From: Candidatus Angelobacter sp. Gp1-AA117
GTDB taxonomy: Bacteria > Acidobacteriota > Terriglobia > Terriglobales > Acidobacteriaceae
Assembly: GCA_003223515.1 (NCBI GenBank)
Contig: QHVI01000076.1
Coordinates: 1 to 64,000 of the forward strand
Direction: 5' to 3'
Length of the DNA: 64,000 bases
Below the pieces are notes generated by a model. It did not search any database and was not told the DNA's origin. It was given only the letters and a program-made list of their open reading frames with translations. The position numbers were made by a program, and so were the translations under genes. Within the stretch, counting starts at the first letter, position 1, and every line of letters begins with the position of its first letter. Below are positions 36,599 to 43,792 of the stretch, piece after piece.

Positions 36599-37107
36599 CT
36601 CTCCTCCACCTGCCAGCAAATTTCTGCGTCCACCGCTCCGGCCGGCATTGATGCAGGAATCTCAATTTCGAGGCGATGGTCGCTCGTCTCATTCAGTTGA
36701 GTGCGCAGCATCACTACCGTCGGGCCGGATTTCAGTTCAATGCCGTCCAGCCGCAACTTGCAGGGATAGCAACTGTGAAGCAGATAAGCGCTTACCATCA
36801 CGATTCCTGCAGCGTTGTTTCGGCGCGCCACGCGCACCCGAATATGACGCACGATACTGAATGACTTGGATTCTTTGGCGCCGCCATGTCTTTGCGACTC
36901 AGTTCCGTTATAAGAGACCCTGCCCAGATCGATATCTGTGTCGCCCGGCAAAGCGGGCCGGTGATCGTCCGTGACTACTGCGACCGTGAATTCATCTGCA
37001 GTCTGTAATGGCCGTGGGGACTGCGCTATAGCGGCCGGGAGGAGACCACAGAGAAGCGCTGCCAGAACAGCGCTTCTCCAGGCGGTTTTGGTGGTTGCTC
37101 GCAACAT
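36595..37107 (-). CDS. Secreted beta-rich protein of unknown function in the chaperone-usher-like operon
   Basis: 170 residues with a signal peptide (MLRATTKTAWRSAVLAALLC, cleavage near AAIAQ). The mature protein is beta-rich (FTVAVVTDDHRP; SIVRHIRVRVARRN; GIVMVSAYLLHSCYPCKLRL) with a CxxC-like SCYPC pair that may form a disulfide. It lies between the putative fibre subunit and the chaperone-like gene and overlaps the latter by four bases. It may be a minor (tip or adaptor) subunit. No family recognised. Confidence 0.6.
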   Translation of the reverse strand: MLRATTKTAWRSAVLAALLCGLLPAAIAQSPRPLQTADEFTVAVVTDDHRPALPGDTDIDLGRVSYNGTESQRHGGAKESKSFSIVRHIRVRVARRNNAAGIVMVSAYLLHSCYPCKLRLDGIELKSGPTVVMLRTQLNETSDHRLEIEIPASMPAGAVDAEICWQVEER

Positions 37108-37139
37108 AATTAAGTCCAGAAAGAGTTATTCAAGTCCGA

Positions 37140-37670
37140 TTAGTTCGCGGTAGCAGTGAAATTGATGGTGTTATCGATTGCCGCTGCTGACGCTGAGTCC
37201 GCAACCACGATGTCCCAGCTATAGCTGCCGGTTGATGCAAAGGTCCCGGTGCTGGTAAGCGTGGTGGCGGCGGAATCAGAAAGCGTGGAGCCATTCAGCT
37301 TCCAGGTCACGCCGCTTGCGGGAGCGCTGCCAAGCTGTGCAGTCAGCGTGTAATCGGTGCTGGTCAGATTGGCCTTATCGACTTCCACGCCCACGGTTGA
37401 TGAAAGCGTCCAATTGCTGGCCCCACGGGCAAGAGTGAAACCGGTTGGCGCAGAGCCAAATTTCGAAATGTTGCCCAGGGCGCTGGTAGCTGCGGCAGTG
37501 CCGGTACCGGAAGTGGTGCCGCCTGCGTTCTGCACTAGCAAAGTAAGAGAGCTGCTGATGGTCCCTGTGACGGTCAGTGTTCCTGAGGCGGTCTGTGCAA
37601 ATGCATTTTGAGCGCACATACAAATTGCAAGTACGGCTGCCAGGCTCGCCATCTTCAATGTGGTCTTCAT
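37140..37670 (-). CDS. Putative fibre subunit (secreted, pilin-like beta protein)
   Basis: 176 residues from ATG 37670 (MKTTLKMASLAAVLAICMCA, cleavage near NAFAQT). An upstream ATG at 37682 sits too close to its AGGAG, and the longer frame to 37748 is unlikely. The mature protein is rich in Thr/Ser/Ala/Gly with alternating strands: SGTLTVTGTISSSLTLLVQ at the start and NTINFTATAN at the end. I recognise this as a subunit type found in acidobacterial genomes. Such N- and C-terminal strands would suit donor-strand exchange. It is the first gene of the four-gene operon, as major subunits usually are. Confidence 0.6.
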   Translation of the reverse strand: MKTTLKMASLAAVLAICMCAQNAFAQTASGTLTVTGTISSSLTLLVQNAGGTTSGTGTAAATSALGNISKFGSAPTGFTLARGASNWTLSSTVGVEVDKANLTSTDYTLTAQLGSAPASGVTWKLNGSTLSDSAATTLTSTGTFASTGSYSWDIVVADSASAAAIDNTINFTATAN

Positions 37671-37929
37671 GTGTTGGTCCATTCTCCTAGTGATTTGAGT
37701 GCCGGTTGGCACACAGCAGCAGATAATGCATTTGCTCTGCCAATGCATCTTGCAGGATGAAAGGAACTCTAGCTTGTTGATTTCATTGGCTGGAATCGTG
37801 CTATAGAGCTTCGCTGTGAAAACCTCGGATTACGACGTTTTTGTCCAGATTCTGGAAACTGTCCAAATCAGAGACAAACCTTTAGCTGCCTGAGGAGGAA
37901 ATAGACGCTAACCTGAGCTGCGGGAGTGA

Positions 37930-38172
37930 CTACTTTTGTTTCTGCGGTGGGGGGCTGTTTGATTTGAGACCTTCACGGATACCTTCTGAAACGGCCTTGC
38001 CTTGTTCGCGCGCCTTTTCAGCGCCCTGCTTGATCTCCTTGGCCGCTTCTTTGCTTTCCTGTTTGACCTGGGATGCCGCCTTTGCGGCGTCTTCTCGGGT
38101 CTTGGCGGTGTCCTGATTGCAGCCCAAAGCAAAGGCAAACGTGAGGAGCAGAATGAGAGAGAGCAGTTTCAT
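37930..38172 (-). CDS. Small Ala/Lys/Glu-rich lipoprotein
   Basis: 80 residues. The leader MKLLSLILLLTFAFALGCNQ has a lipobox (ALGC) with the lipidated cysteine at residue 18. The rest is one long charged helix (DAAKAASQVKQESKEAAKEI) and a proline-rich tail (SPPPQKQK). Repeats of an 11-like period (AAKAASQVKQESK / AAKEIKQGAEKAR) recall LEA-like or Lpp-like coiled helices. Possible envelope stress or cell-wall-linked role. The preceding 37671-37929 gap shows no gene. Confidence 0.7.
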   Translation of the reverse strand: MKLLSLILLLTFAFALGCNQDTAKTREDAAKAASQVKQESKEAAKEIKQGAEKAREQGKAVSEGIREGLKSNSPPPQKQK

Positions 38173-38225
38173 GATTCGTAGCCTGTGCTTACTTGGAGGG
38201 ATGAAGCGTATTGGAAGTTGGCTGT

Positions 38226-38270
38226 CTGGCGAATTTACCGCAAAGGGCGCTAAGGACGCAAAGGAAACAA
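38226..38270. repeat. Dispersed repeat ('ttaccgcaaagggcgctaaggacgcaaagg')
   Basis: A single copy of the commonest intergenic family just downstream of the AhpD-like gene. Nearly the same words occur at 18453, 18612 and 23771. Confidence 0.7.
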
Positions 38271-38277
38271 CACCAAT

Positions 38278-38802
38278 TCATTTGGTGGGCTCCATCTGCA
38301 GGGCGTCGTTGAAGCGATTGAAATAATTGAACAGTCCGATAGAAGCCAGCAACTCGATGACTTCGCCTTCATCGAAGTGCTTGCGCAGCTCGGCAAAAAG
38401 CGCGTCGTCAATAGTATGAGAATCGCTGGTCATGCGTTCGGCCAGGCGCAGAGCCGCTTTTTCTTTGTCAGTGAAATCGGTACGGCTTTCGAAGTGATGC
38501 AGGTTGTTGATCTGATCTTCTGACCAGCCCAGCCGTCTTGCCAAGACGGTGTGAGAGGCCAGTCAATACTCGCAACGGTTGATCTGTGATGTCCTGACGA
38601 TCACCAGTTCCTTCAGCCTGGCAGGAACGGTGCCGGTTTCCATGACGGCACGGAAATGGGCAATCATGGTCTTCAGGATTTCAGGCCGGTGGGCCACGGT
38701 GCGGAACATGTTGGGAATGTTGCCGCGCTGCTTCATGAAGTGGTCATAGATCGCGCCGACTTCAGGATCAACGGAAGAACGATCAAGACGTGAGATTCTC
38801 AT
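38278..38802 (-). CDS. AhpD-like alkylhydroperoxidase, candidate selenoprotein (C-x-x-U)
   Basis: Reading through one in-frame TGA (38563-38565) gives a complete 174-residue carboxymuconolactone-decarboxylase/AhpD-family protein. Before it: MRISRLDRSSVDPEVGAIYD...LVIVRTSQINRCEY. After it: LASHTVLARRLGWSEDQINN to the C-terminus MEPTK. The TGA is residue 80, exactly the second cysteine of the catalytic CxxC (C77-E-Y-U80) with the proton-relay His at 84. AhpD-like proteins with Sec at this site are among the known bacterial selenoprotein families. Directly behind the TGA is a SECIS-like hairpin (38521-38565). The alternative is a nonsense mutation that split the gene, but both halves are otherwise intact and in frame. 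The likely role is peroxide or thiol redox chemistry. It starts 7 bases after the upstream unknown gene. Confidence 0.8.
38521..38565 (-). promoter_or_regulatory. Candidate bacterial SECIS element
   Basis: On the mRNA strand a two-part hairpin begins at the UGA itself. The lower stem is 9 bp, UGACUGGCC (38565-38557) with GGCUGGUCA (38529-38521), including two G-U pairs. An asymmetric internal loop follows (UCUCACA against GUC read 3' side). The upper stem CCGUCUU/AAGACGG is 7 bp and perfect, closing a GGC loop (or 6 bp with loop UGGCA). Twenty bases separate the UGA from the loop guanines. Bacterial SECIS elements need a stem-loop with a G early in the apical loop about 16-37 bases after UGA. 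This fits. Confidence 0.7.
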
Positions 38803-38809
38803 AATATTG

Positions 38810-39205
38810 CTACAGGTTCTTCAACTGGTCTATGACTTTTTCGACCTCACCTTTCGCAGCGTTATTAACAATGTCAAACAGGCGTTCTACCGCCGTCTCC
38901 AAGCGTGACTTCGTTACATTCTCCACTTGGGGAAATGGAAAAGAGCTGGTTTGCTCAATTTTGAGAACATCATTGCCGTTTGGCTGTCGAACCACAAAAT
39001 GGGCCCAAGTCTTCGTTTTGACGAACGGTAGAAAAGAATTAGACAGAGCAAATATCAGTTCGACACGATTAGGAAGGGTTGCTTCATAGGTGGTAGTCGA
39101 CTTATTCCAAAGCAGTTTGCCTTGAAGAGTCTTTTCCGTAACAGTATTTACTAACTCAATCTGCTTAGGGTCGTCCTCAAAAAAAGTCAGAAAAGCATTT
39201 GCCAT
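38810..39205 (-). CDS. Hypothetical protein
   Basis: 131 residues, no signal peptide. It has an alternating strand-rich first part (YEATLPNRVELIFALSNSFL; WAHFVVRQPNGNDVLKIEQT) and a helical C-terminus (RLETAVERLFDIVNNAAKGEVE). Four bases separate it from the upstream unknown gene and seven from the AhpD-like gene, so all are likely co-transcribed. Codon use is more A/T-rich than the STAS/RsbW pair. No family recognised. Confidence 0.55.
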   Translation of the reverse strand: MANAFLTFFEDDPKQIELVNTVTEKTLQGKLLWNKSTTTYEATLPNRVELIFALSNSFLPFVKTKTWAHFVVRQPNGNDVLKIEQTSSFPFPQVENVTKSRLETAVERLFDIVNNAAKGEVEKVIDQLKNL

Positions 39206-39209
39206 TGGA

Positions 39210-39719
39210 TCAGCTCCGGAATCGCAGTCGTCCGCTCACTTTGCCCATTAATTGGCTTACAAAATCCAGGGTTTCCGATACACGCCGTACCTTCTCATTA
39301 TCTACCAAGGTATCATCACGGAGGAATACCAGAATTCGTTTTAATTGTCTCGTTATAACAGCAATCTCTCCATGCTGTAATTCACGTAATTCCACCCAAG
39401 ATGTTTCCGCCGCTGATAAGTCAATACTTAGTTCACCAGCAATACGCAAGACCGTTATAAGGTCTTGCGTTTCGTTGGCTTCTCGCAGTGATTGCAGCCG
39501 TCGAATAAATTGAGTGATTTCTTCGGCGGCGATCCTAATCAGCAACTCTTTCCTTGCTGCCGCAGCAGCCTGAAGGGCAGTAAAAGCCACCCGTTTAGCA
39601 CTTCTCGCATATAGAATACTGATCACAACTCCGATTGATGAAATTAGAATTCCAATCAGAGAAAGAACATTGCCGATTTCGAATACCCAGTGCCACTCTA
39701 TTTCGGCGAATAGTTGCAC
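39210..39719 (-). CDS. Hypothetical single-span membrane protein
   Basis: 169 residues from a GTG at 39719 with GGGAG six bases upstream. The frame extends to an ATG at 39803, but that would overlap the STAS gene by 50 bases, so the GTG is preferred. One clear membrane helix follows the start (IGNVLSLIGILISSIGVVIS, about 14-33), then a long amphipathic region (AAAAARKELLIRIAAEEITQF; LRIAGELSIDLSAAETSW) likely helical and cytoplasmic. It may be a signalling or scaffold protein. No family recognised. It is 34 bases downstream of the STAS gene. Confidence 0.5.
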   Translation of the reverse strand: MQLFAEIEWHWVFEIGNVLSLIGILISSIGVVISILYARSAKRVAFTALQAAAAARKELLIRIAAEEITQFIRRLQSLREANETQDLITVLRIAGELSIDLSAAETSWVELRELQHGEIAVITRQLKRILVFLRDDTLVDNEKVRRVSETLDFVSQLMGKVSGRLRFRS

Positions 39720-39753
39720 GAATGTCTCCCAAGGCGCTGCAAGAGTCCATCGG

Positions 39754-40101
39754 TTACTTGGTAAACGCCTGGATAGCGGCTGCTTCGTCATCCTTAATAT
39801 CAAACACGGTATAGAGCTTGGTGATCTGCAGCAGGTCGTGGACTTTCTTGGTGAGCTTGAGCAGCTTCAGTTCGCCGCCTTTGTTGCGGACGGTGGTGAA
39901 GGCGCTGACCAGCTCTCCAATTCCGGAGCTGTCAATATAAGTGACATTTTCCAGGTTGAGCAGGATTTTGGTGTTTCCCTTGCTGACCAGGTCCTGAACT
40001 GTGTCCCGCAATACAACGCTGCCCTCGCCGAGGGTAATACGACCGCTCAGGTCAACAATGGTGACGTCACCTACCTGCCGGTTGCTAGCTTTCATTGTCA
40101 C
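39754..40101 (-). CDS. STAS-domain anti-sigma-factor antagonist
   Basis: 115 residues, one STAS domain of the SpoIIAA/RsbV type. The phosphorylation-site motif is NVTYIDSSGIGELV, with serine in the DSSG core (about residues 58-61). Unphosphorylated, such proteins bind the RsbW/SpoIIAB kinase and free its sigma factor. The gene overlaps the RsbW-type gene by four bases, its expected partner. No sigma factor gene is adjacent. Confidence 0.9.
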   Translation of the reverse strand: MTMKASNRQVGDVTIVDLSGRITLGEGSVVLRDTVQDLVSKGNTKILLNLENVTYIDSSGIGELVSAFTTVRNKGGELKLLKLTKKVHDLLQITKLYTVFDIKDDEAAAIQAFTK

Positions 40102-40553
40102 TTTAATTCCTCCTTGGCATTCGCGGCCTCCCGGCCTGTATGTTTCACTAATGTAATCTCGGTTCCCGGATGCAAATTCCTGATCGTGACCTCATCCATA
40201 AAGGAGCGGATAAGGAATATTCCCCGGCCTGACTGCTTCATCAGGTTCTCCGGCGCCAGCGGATCAGGAAGGCTCGCCTCATCCAGCCCTTTCCCCTGAT
40301 CGGTGATGGTGATCACCAGCGCCTGCGGGGTTATCTCATAGGCTACAAAGAACTTCTTATGGGGATCATAGGCATTGCCGTGCAGTACGGCATTTACTGC
40401 GGCTTCCCTGACCGCCATGGCAATGTGGTGCTGCTGGTCTTCCCCAAACCCCCCGTGAGCAGCGATCTCAAAGGCCTTGCGTTCGGCCATGTTGACGCTT
40501 TCCAGCGTTGAGTCCAGCGAATACGTCACCCGGTTTGTCGCGCGACTGTTCAC
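40098..40553 (-). CDS. RsbW/SpoIIAB-type ATP-binding anti-sigma or serine kinase
   Basis: 151 residues with the GHKL-type ATPase core. The N box is MAVREAAVNAVLHGNAYD (about 46-63), the G1 box is ITDQGKGLD (about 82-90) and the G2-like box is SGRGIFLIRSFMDEV (about 106-120). Family members phosphorylate STAS partners and bind sigma factors. It pairs with the overlapping STAS gene. A PP2C-type phosphatase that could complete the switch occurs at 48931-49920, though not adjacent. An IS1-like transposon sits about 87 bases upstream of this start and may change its promoter. Confidence 0.88.
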   Translation of the reverse strand: MNSRATNRVTYSLDSTLESVNMAERKAFEIAAHGGFGEDQQHHIAMAVREAAVNAVLHGNAYDPHKKFFVAYEITPQALVITITDQGKGLDEASLPDPLAPENLMKQSGRGIFLIRSFMDEVTIRNLHPGTEITLVKHTGREAANAKEELK

Positions 40554-40639
40554 AATGGGCCAGAGAGACTTGCGCCGACACCTGCGTAAAGGGCAAATCG
40601 GTAGTTTGCCTAGGGGAATGGGGAGTTGTCAAACGCCCT

Positions 40640-40669
40640 TGAAAACCGGTAGTGTCCTAAACTTGCGTT
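40640..40669. repeat. Left transposon end: target duplication plus inverted repeat
   Basis: TGAAAACC (40640-40647) is the target duplication. The 22-bp terminal repeat (40648-40669) begins GGTAGTGTCC and is identical to the complement of 44388-44409. Confidence 0.9.
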
Positions 40670-40784
40670 AACGGCTATAAACGGCAGACCCTCTCACTTC
40701 TGCGTGTTACAAAGCGAATACGGACTGCACAGGTGGTATGAACACCCATGCAGCCCTAACCAAACCCGCACACGGAGGTGCAGA

Positions 40785-41063
40785 TTGGCTGACAATAAGG
40801 GTAACAACCCACAACGTATATTCTCAAGCCTGAGAGAACTCGCAGACTTCCCCGAAGTCAAAGATAAGATCATCAACAGCATCGAACTCTCTTCCGATCT
40901 GGAGTTTTTTGAAATCACCGTCACGTTCCAAGACAAGACCAGACTCACTTTCATCATTGAGCCGTGCCTTGTCGCGTTCCCTGTTTTGGCTGATTGGACA
41001 GGTGGCGAAGAGAAAATCATCAAGCGGTATAAGCAGGTGCGCAGCAAGATTCCGCGAACTTAA
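40785..41063 (+). CDS. Small hypothetical passenger protein
   Basis: 92 residues from a TTG at 40785 that has GGAGG six to seven bases upstream. The frame extends further up, but without a ribosome site. The protein starts MADNKGNNPQRIFSSLRELA (TTG read as Met) and is an alpha/beta sequence (KDKIINSIELSSDLEFFEIT; DKTRLTFIIEP). No known family. It is followed by a good terminator at 41083, so it is an independent unit transcribed towards the transposase gene. Confidence 0.55.
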   Translation: MADNKGNNPQRIFSSLRELADFPEVKDKIINSIELSSDLEFFEITVTFQDKTRLTFIIEPCLVAFPVLADWTGGEEKIIKRYKQVRSKIPRT

Positions 41064-41082
41064 CAGCTTCACAACACACACT

Positions 41083-41110
41083 CAGCCCACCTGTGAGGTG
41101 GGCTGTTTTA
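41083..41110 (+). terminator. Rho-independent terminator
   Basis: Perfect 9-bp stem CAGCCCACC-tgtga-GGTGGGCTG followed by TTTTA on the plus strand. It ends the passenger gene at 40785-41063 and separates it from the convergent transposase gene. Confidence 0.85.
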
Positions 41111-42058
41111 TGCACCTATCAGCAATTCCCGCAGAGTCCATATACGGCTTTCCAGTCCTGCTTCCATCGCTGGCGTAACCCTCAATGATCTGTGAACACG
41201 GCAGAAGTTGTAATAAGCGAAGTGCAGAGCGCAGGCCAGTTTCAGATTATCCAGCTTCTTTGAGAATGCGTTTGTGAGTCTGGTAAATCTCCTGATGGCC
41301 ATCCTCATCGTGAGATTTTGCCGCTCAACATAACTGGTGGAAATATGCCGTGGGTCTGGCCTGCCGTCACGAATTTTTACTATTGCCTCTATCATCGGTG
41401 AAGGCGAATAGCGTCCGGCAGCGTCATGCTGGCCATGATCGCCGTATATCTTTACGAGTTGCGCGAAATCAGCACGACCAGCAAACACGTTTTCTACTCC
41501 GCGCTCATAAAAGTGGAAACCGTCTGTTGTGAGTTGAAACCGATGCTCAAGGGCAAGGCATGAATCAAGATTCTCTAAAAATCCGTAAGTTGTGGCGCGG
41601 TCACGCTTGCCTACTGTGAAAGCAGGAATCAATTTTGTGTCAGCATCAATCGCCACAAAAACCCATGCATCACCAAATTCTGTTGGGTCATCGGGCTGTA
41701 AATGACGTGCTTTTTTAGCTACGAAAGTCCAAATCTCATCGGCCTGGATTTTCTGGCAGCGCAGATCGCGCATCTTGGAATCCATCAACTTCACGCACCT
41801 TTCACCAGCGACAACCAACAGGCGAATGATTGTGTCCCGGTGCAGGCCAGTAATGCGCTCTGTGCTGCGAATGCTGGTTCCTTCGAGCAGGAGTTGAATT
41901 GCCAGCAGAGCTTTATCTTCGGGAACGGTCATTCTGCCAAACAAGCGCTCATGTTCTTCAGTGTAGGTTTTTCCGCATTGAGGGCAGCGAAACCGTTTCA
42001 GGCCATTGCGGTGCTTTCCAAAACTCCGACATTCGATGCTGCATGTCTGGCAATTCAT
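41108..42058 (-). CDS. IS1-family-like transposase
   Basis: 316 residues from ATG 42058 (MNCQTCSIECRSFGKHRNG). The N-terminal zinc ribbon has two Cys pairs (CQTC and CPQC at about 33-36), then a helix-turn-helix (STERITGLHRDTIIRLL). The DDE-like core shows ADEIWTFVAKK, FVAIDADTKLIPAF, LTTDGFHFY and the conserved C-terminal block YVERQNLTMRMAIRRFTRLT followed by LHFAYYNFCRVHRSL. This is the IS1-type transposase found fused with a zinc ribbon in many soil bacteria. It is expressed from a -35/-10 promoter that carries a palindrome (42066-42094), which suggests repression. Confidence 0.9.
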   Translation of the reverse strand: MNCQTCSIECRSFGKHRNGLKRFRCPQCGKTYTEEHERLFGRMTVPEDKALLAIQLLLEGTSIRSTERITGLHRDTIIRLLVVAGERCVKLMDSKMRDLRCQKIQADEIWTFVAKKARHLQPDDPTEFGDAWVFVAIDADTKLIPAFTVGKRDRATTYGFLENLDSCLALEHRFQLTTDGFHFYERGVENVFAGRADFAQLVKIYGDHGQHDAAGRYSPSPMIEAIVKIRDGRPDPRHISTSYVERQNLTMRMAIRRFTRLTNAFSKKLDNLKLACALHFAYYNFCRVHRSLRVTPAMEAGLESRIWTLRELLIGA

Positions 42059-42065
42059 GAGTAAA

Positions 42066-42094
42066 GAATAACAGCAAGCGCTTGCTGTTGTCAA
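42066..42094 (-). promoter_or_regulatory. Transposase promoter with palindromic operator
   Basis: On the minus strand TTGACA (42094-42089) is followed after 17 or 18 bases by TTATTC/TATTCT (near 42066-42071), about 10 bases before the transposase ATG. The spacer is the perfect 18-bp palindrome ACAGCAAGCGCTTGCTGT (42071-42088). A bound repressor would block RNA polymerase. A second copy of the core lies at 44361-44372. Confidence 0.65.
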
Positions 42095-42123
42095 GAGAAG
42101 AACTTGACAAGTGTGGTGTAATC

Positions 42124-42155
42124 ATAAAAAGCAAAACCCCGATGCCAGTCGGGGT
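42124..42155 (-). terminator. Rho-independent terminator
   Basis: Minus-strand stem ACCCCGA-ctggca-TCGGGGT followed by TTTGCTTTTT. It would stop transcripts from the tRNA and passenger gene side before they reach the transposase. Confidence 0.8.
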
Positions 42156-42209
42156 ATGCGCACAACGGTGAGGCTGCCTGAATCTCACGGTAATGGAGTT
42201 GTGTGCCAA

Positions 42210-42653
42210 ATGCAAACGCAAAATCACCAGCAATCCCGCGAGCATCAAAAGTGTACCTATTGCCCAAGCAGAACTCCTCTCCGGCCAGACCCGGATGCGT
42301 TACAGCGCGGCCAGCAGTTGCAGTTCGAGCCGCCGTTAGATGAGGGGATTCGAGACATAGTGCTCGCGCTTATCGCCGGGGGTGTGGAGACATTTGAATC
42401 CTGCGAAGGCGGCTCAGGCCATAGCTTTCCCGAACCAACGGTACGGTTTGAGGGAGCAGCTTCAGAGGGGTTGCGCGCTATGTCCGTCGCCTTAGCGAAC
42501 GGGCTGCCAGTTTTCCGGTTGAGGCGAGTCTGGGGGATCATTGACGGTGCAATTCATGGCCCGTGGTGGGAAATGACGTTTGATCCCCCGAAGGACTCGC
42601 CGCTATGGGTTGAGAGAAACACGGCGGCGCGGTGCGCCGCCGTGACTGATTAA
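42210..42653 (+). CDS. Hypothetical passenger protein
   Basis: 147 residues from ATG 42210. Upstream in-frame starts are possible and the ribosome site (GGAG at 42195) is not well spaced for any. The conserved-looking core is LDEGIRDIVLALIAGGVETF, then ESCEGGSGHSFPEPTVRF and RRVWGIIDGAIHGPWWEMTF. I recall this type in phage and mobile elements, function unknown. The first 45 codons overlap another small plus-strand frame (42193-42339) beginning MELCAKCKRKITSNPASIK, which resembles a small zinc-binding protein. The two may represent overlapping genes or an old frameshift. It overlaps the next, opposite gene by four bases at the stops. Confidence 0.6.
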   Translation: MQTQNHQQSREHQKCTYCPSRTPLRPDPDALQRGQQLQFEPPLDEGIRDIVLALIAGGVETFESCEGGSGHSFPEPTVRFEGAASEGLRAMSVALANGLPVFRLRRVWGIIDGAIHGPWWEMTFDPPKDSPLWVERNTAARCAAVTD

Positions 42654-42832
42654 CGACCCTCGCGGGTCATACGCTGACAGTCTTCACACAGCCGATAACC
42701 GCCAGTGCCAGGTTTGCGCTCCCACGACGGGATATCACGACCCGGCGGGCAGGCGTCATTATTGTGGTGGACACGATTCTGCGCTGGTTTCAGCGCTTCG
42801 TTCACCGAATAAAAAGCAGTCACTAAAGTCAT
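42650..42832 (-). CDS. Small zinc-ribbon-like passenger protein
   Basis: 60 residues from ATG 42832 with AGGAG seven bases upstream. The sequence HHNNDACPPGRDIPSWERKP and GYRLCEDCQRM has a His/Cys set that could bind zinc. Proteins of this wording occur in phages and integrated elements. It is directly downstream of the tRNA gene on the same strand, 49 bases away, and may be co-transcribed with it. Confidence 0.65.
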   Translation of the reverse strand: MTLVTAFYSVNEALKPAQNRVHHNNDACPPGRDIPSWERKPGTGGYRLCEDCQRMTREGR

Positions 42833-42881
42833 TTTTGTACTCCTGTTGCCACTAGGGCAAACGGTTGATATTGCGTTAAAA

Positions 42882-42989
42882 TGGCGGAGACGGTAGGATT
42901 CAAACCCACGGACCGGGTGTTTCCTTGGACGGTGAGACCCGATCAGCAGGGTATAAGCCTGCCGCATTAAACCCCTCTGCCACGTCTCC
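42882..42989 (-). tRNA. Serine-type tRNA with anticodon UAU, transposon-borne
   Basis: 108 bases including encoded CCA. Acceptor GGAGACG/CGTCTCC is 7 bp and perfect. D arm GCA-gaggggtttaa-TGC, anticodon arm GCAGG-CTTATAC-CCTGC, T arm GTGGG-tttgaat-CCTAC. Discriminator base is G. The long variable arm (8-bp stem GATCGGGT/ACCCGGTC with an 18-base loop) and the overall wording match bacterial tRNA-Ser. The anticodon (42953-42955 on the plus strand) is UAU, which pairs with isoleucine AUA. The T loop has T instead of C at its third position. If charged with serine it would insert Ser at AUA. It might instead be an inactive or special-purpose tRNA. Confidence 0.8.
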
Positions 42990-43143
42990 GCGTGGATAGA
43001 TGAGTGCCCATCACGGCCTGCTCCTAGTTCAGTCCAAGACACACTGGAGTAGGCCTGTTATGGCCTTCGCTACGGATGAGCGTTTAGCGTTGGCTAATCA
43101 GGGTATTTTCATTCGAGTGCTCCTCTTGCAAACTTGTGCGCGA

Positions 43144-43638
43144 TTACAACAGTCCTATTCCTCGCCTAAATTTCAACGTGGTTCGGATGTGCTCAATGGC
43201 CTCTATGCCGTTGTCGGTCAATTCCCATCGACCATCGGGCAACTGTTGTACTTCGTTGTGCTTTGTCATTGTTGTGCTCAACACAGCAGAGACATTGTTC
43301 GCAAAGTTTGCTGCTTTACTCTGGACTCCTGCCGACTTTAATGCATCGGCCAACGCTGCGGTCGTCATTGGCTGAGAATCGTGCAAGGTGTCCAGGATCG
43401 CCCAACGGACGCTGATGTTTGCGTATTTCAAATGATGTGGGCGTGTAGAAGCAGAGGAGTATCGGAAGGATTGGTTTTCAGGATGTAGGCTTTTCTGGAG
43501 AGTGGCAATGCTATTGTGAAGCTCTTTCAGTCGAGCTTGTCCAGCAATCACTTGCTGCAACGTTTGGTGGCGCTCGGATTCGAGGTGCTCTAAAACAGCC
43601 TCGTAGTGCGTCTTTAGTTCATCAGTGAGCAGCGGCAT
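43144..43638 (-). CDS. Coiled-coil plus winged-helix-like passenger protein
   Basis: 164 residues from ATG 43638 with AAGGA six bases upstream. Residues 1-55 form a coiled coil (LKTHYEAVLEHLESERHQTL, then QQVIAGQARLKELHNSIATL). Residues about 75-160 look like a winged helix (SVRWAILDTLHDSQPMTTAA; LADALKSAGVQSKAANFANN; LPDGRWELTDNGIEAI). It could be the element's DNA-binding regulator and bind the palindromes at 42071 or 44361, or the TTCCATATGGAA palindrome just upstream of its own start (43652-43663). No named family. Confidence 0.55.
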   Translation of the reverse strand: MPLLTDELKTHYEAVLEHLESERHQTLQQVIAGQARLKELHNSIATLQKSLHPENQSFRYSSASTRPHHLKYANISVRWAILDTLHDSQPMTTAALADALKSAGVQSKAANFANNVSAVLSTTMTKHNEVQQLPDGRWELTDNGIEAIEHIRTTLKFRRGIGLL

Positions 43639-43792
43639 TGCGAGTCCTTCTATTCCATATGGAAAGCCTTGCGCTGCCTGAGGGTGCTATGTATACTATG
43701 AATGCGACAAGGACGGCGAATACTAAGGCCGCACCTCTCGCGGGGAACGCACCCCACAGACCTGCGCTATACAGCATCTACTTACCATCCTT

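Noticed and set aside
38563-38565. Simple nonsense mutation in the AhpD-like gene
   Set aside because: Possible, but the exact catalytic-Cys position, intact downstream half and SECIS-like hairpin make selenocysteine the better reading.
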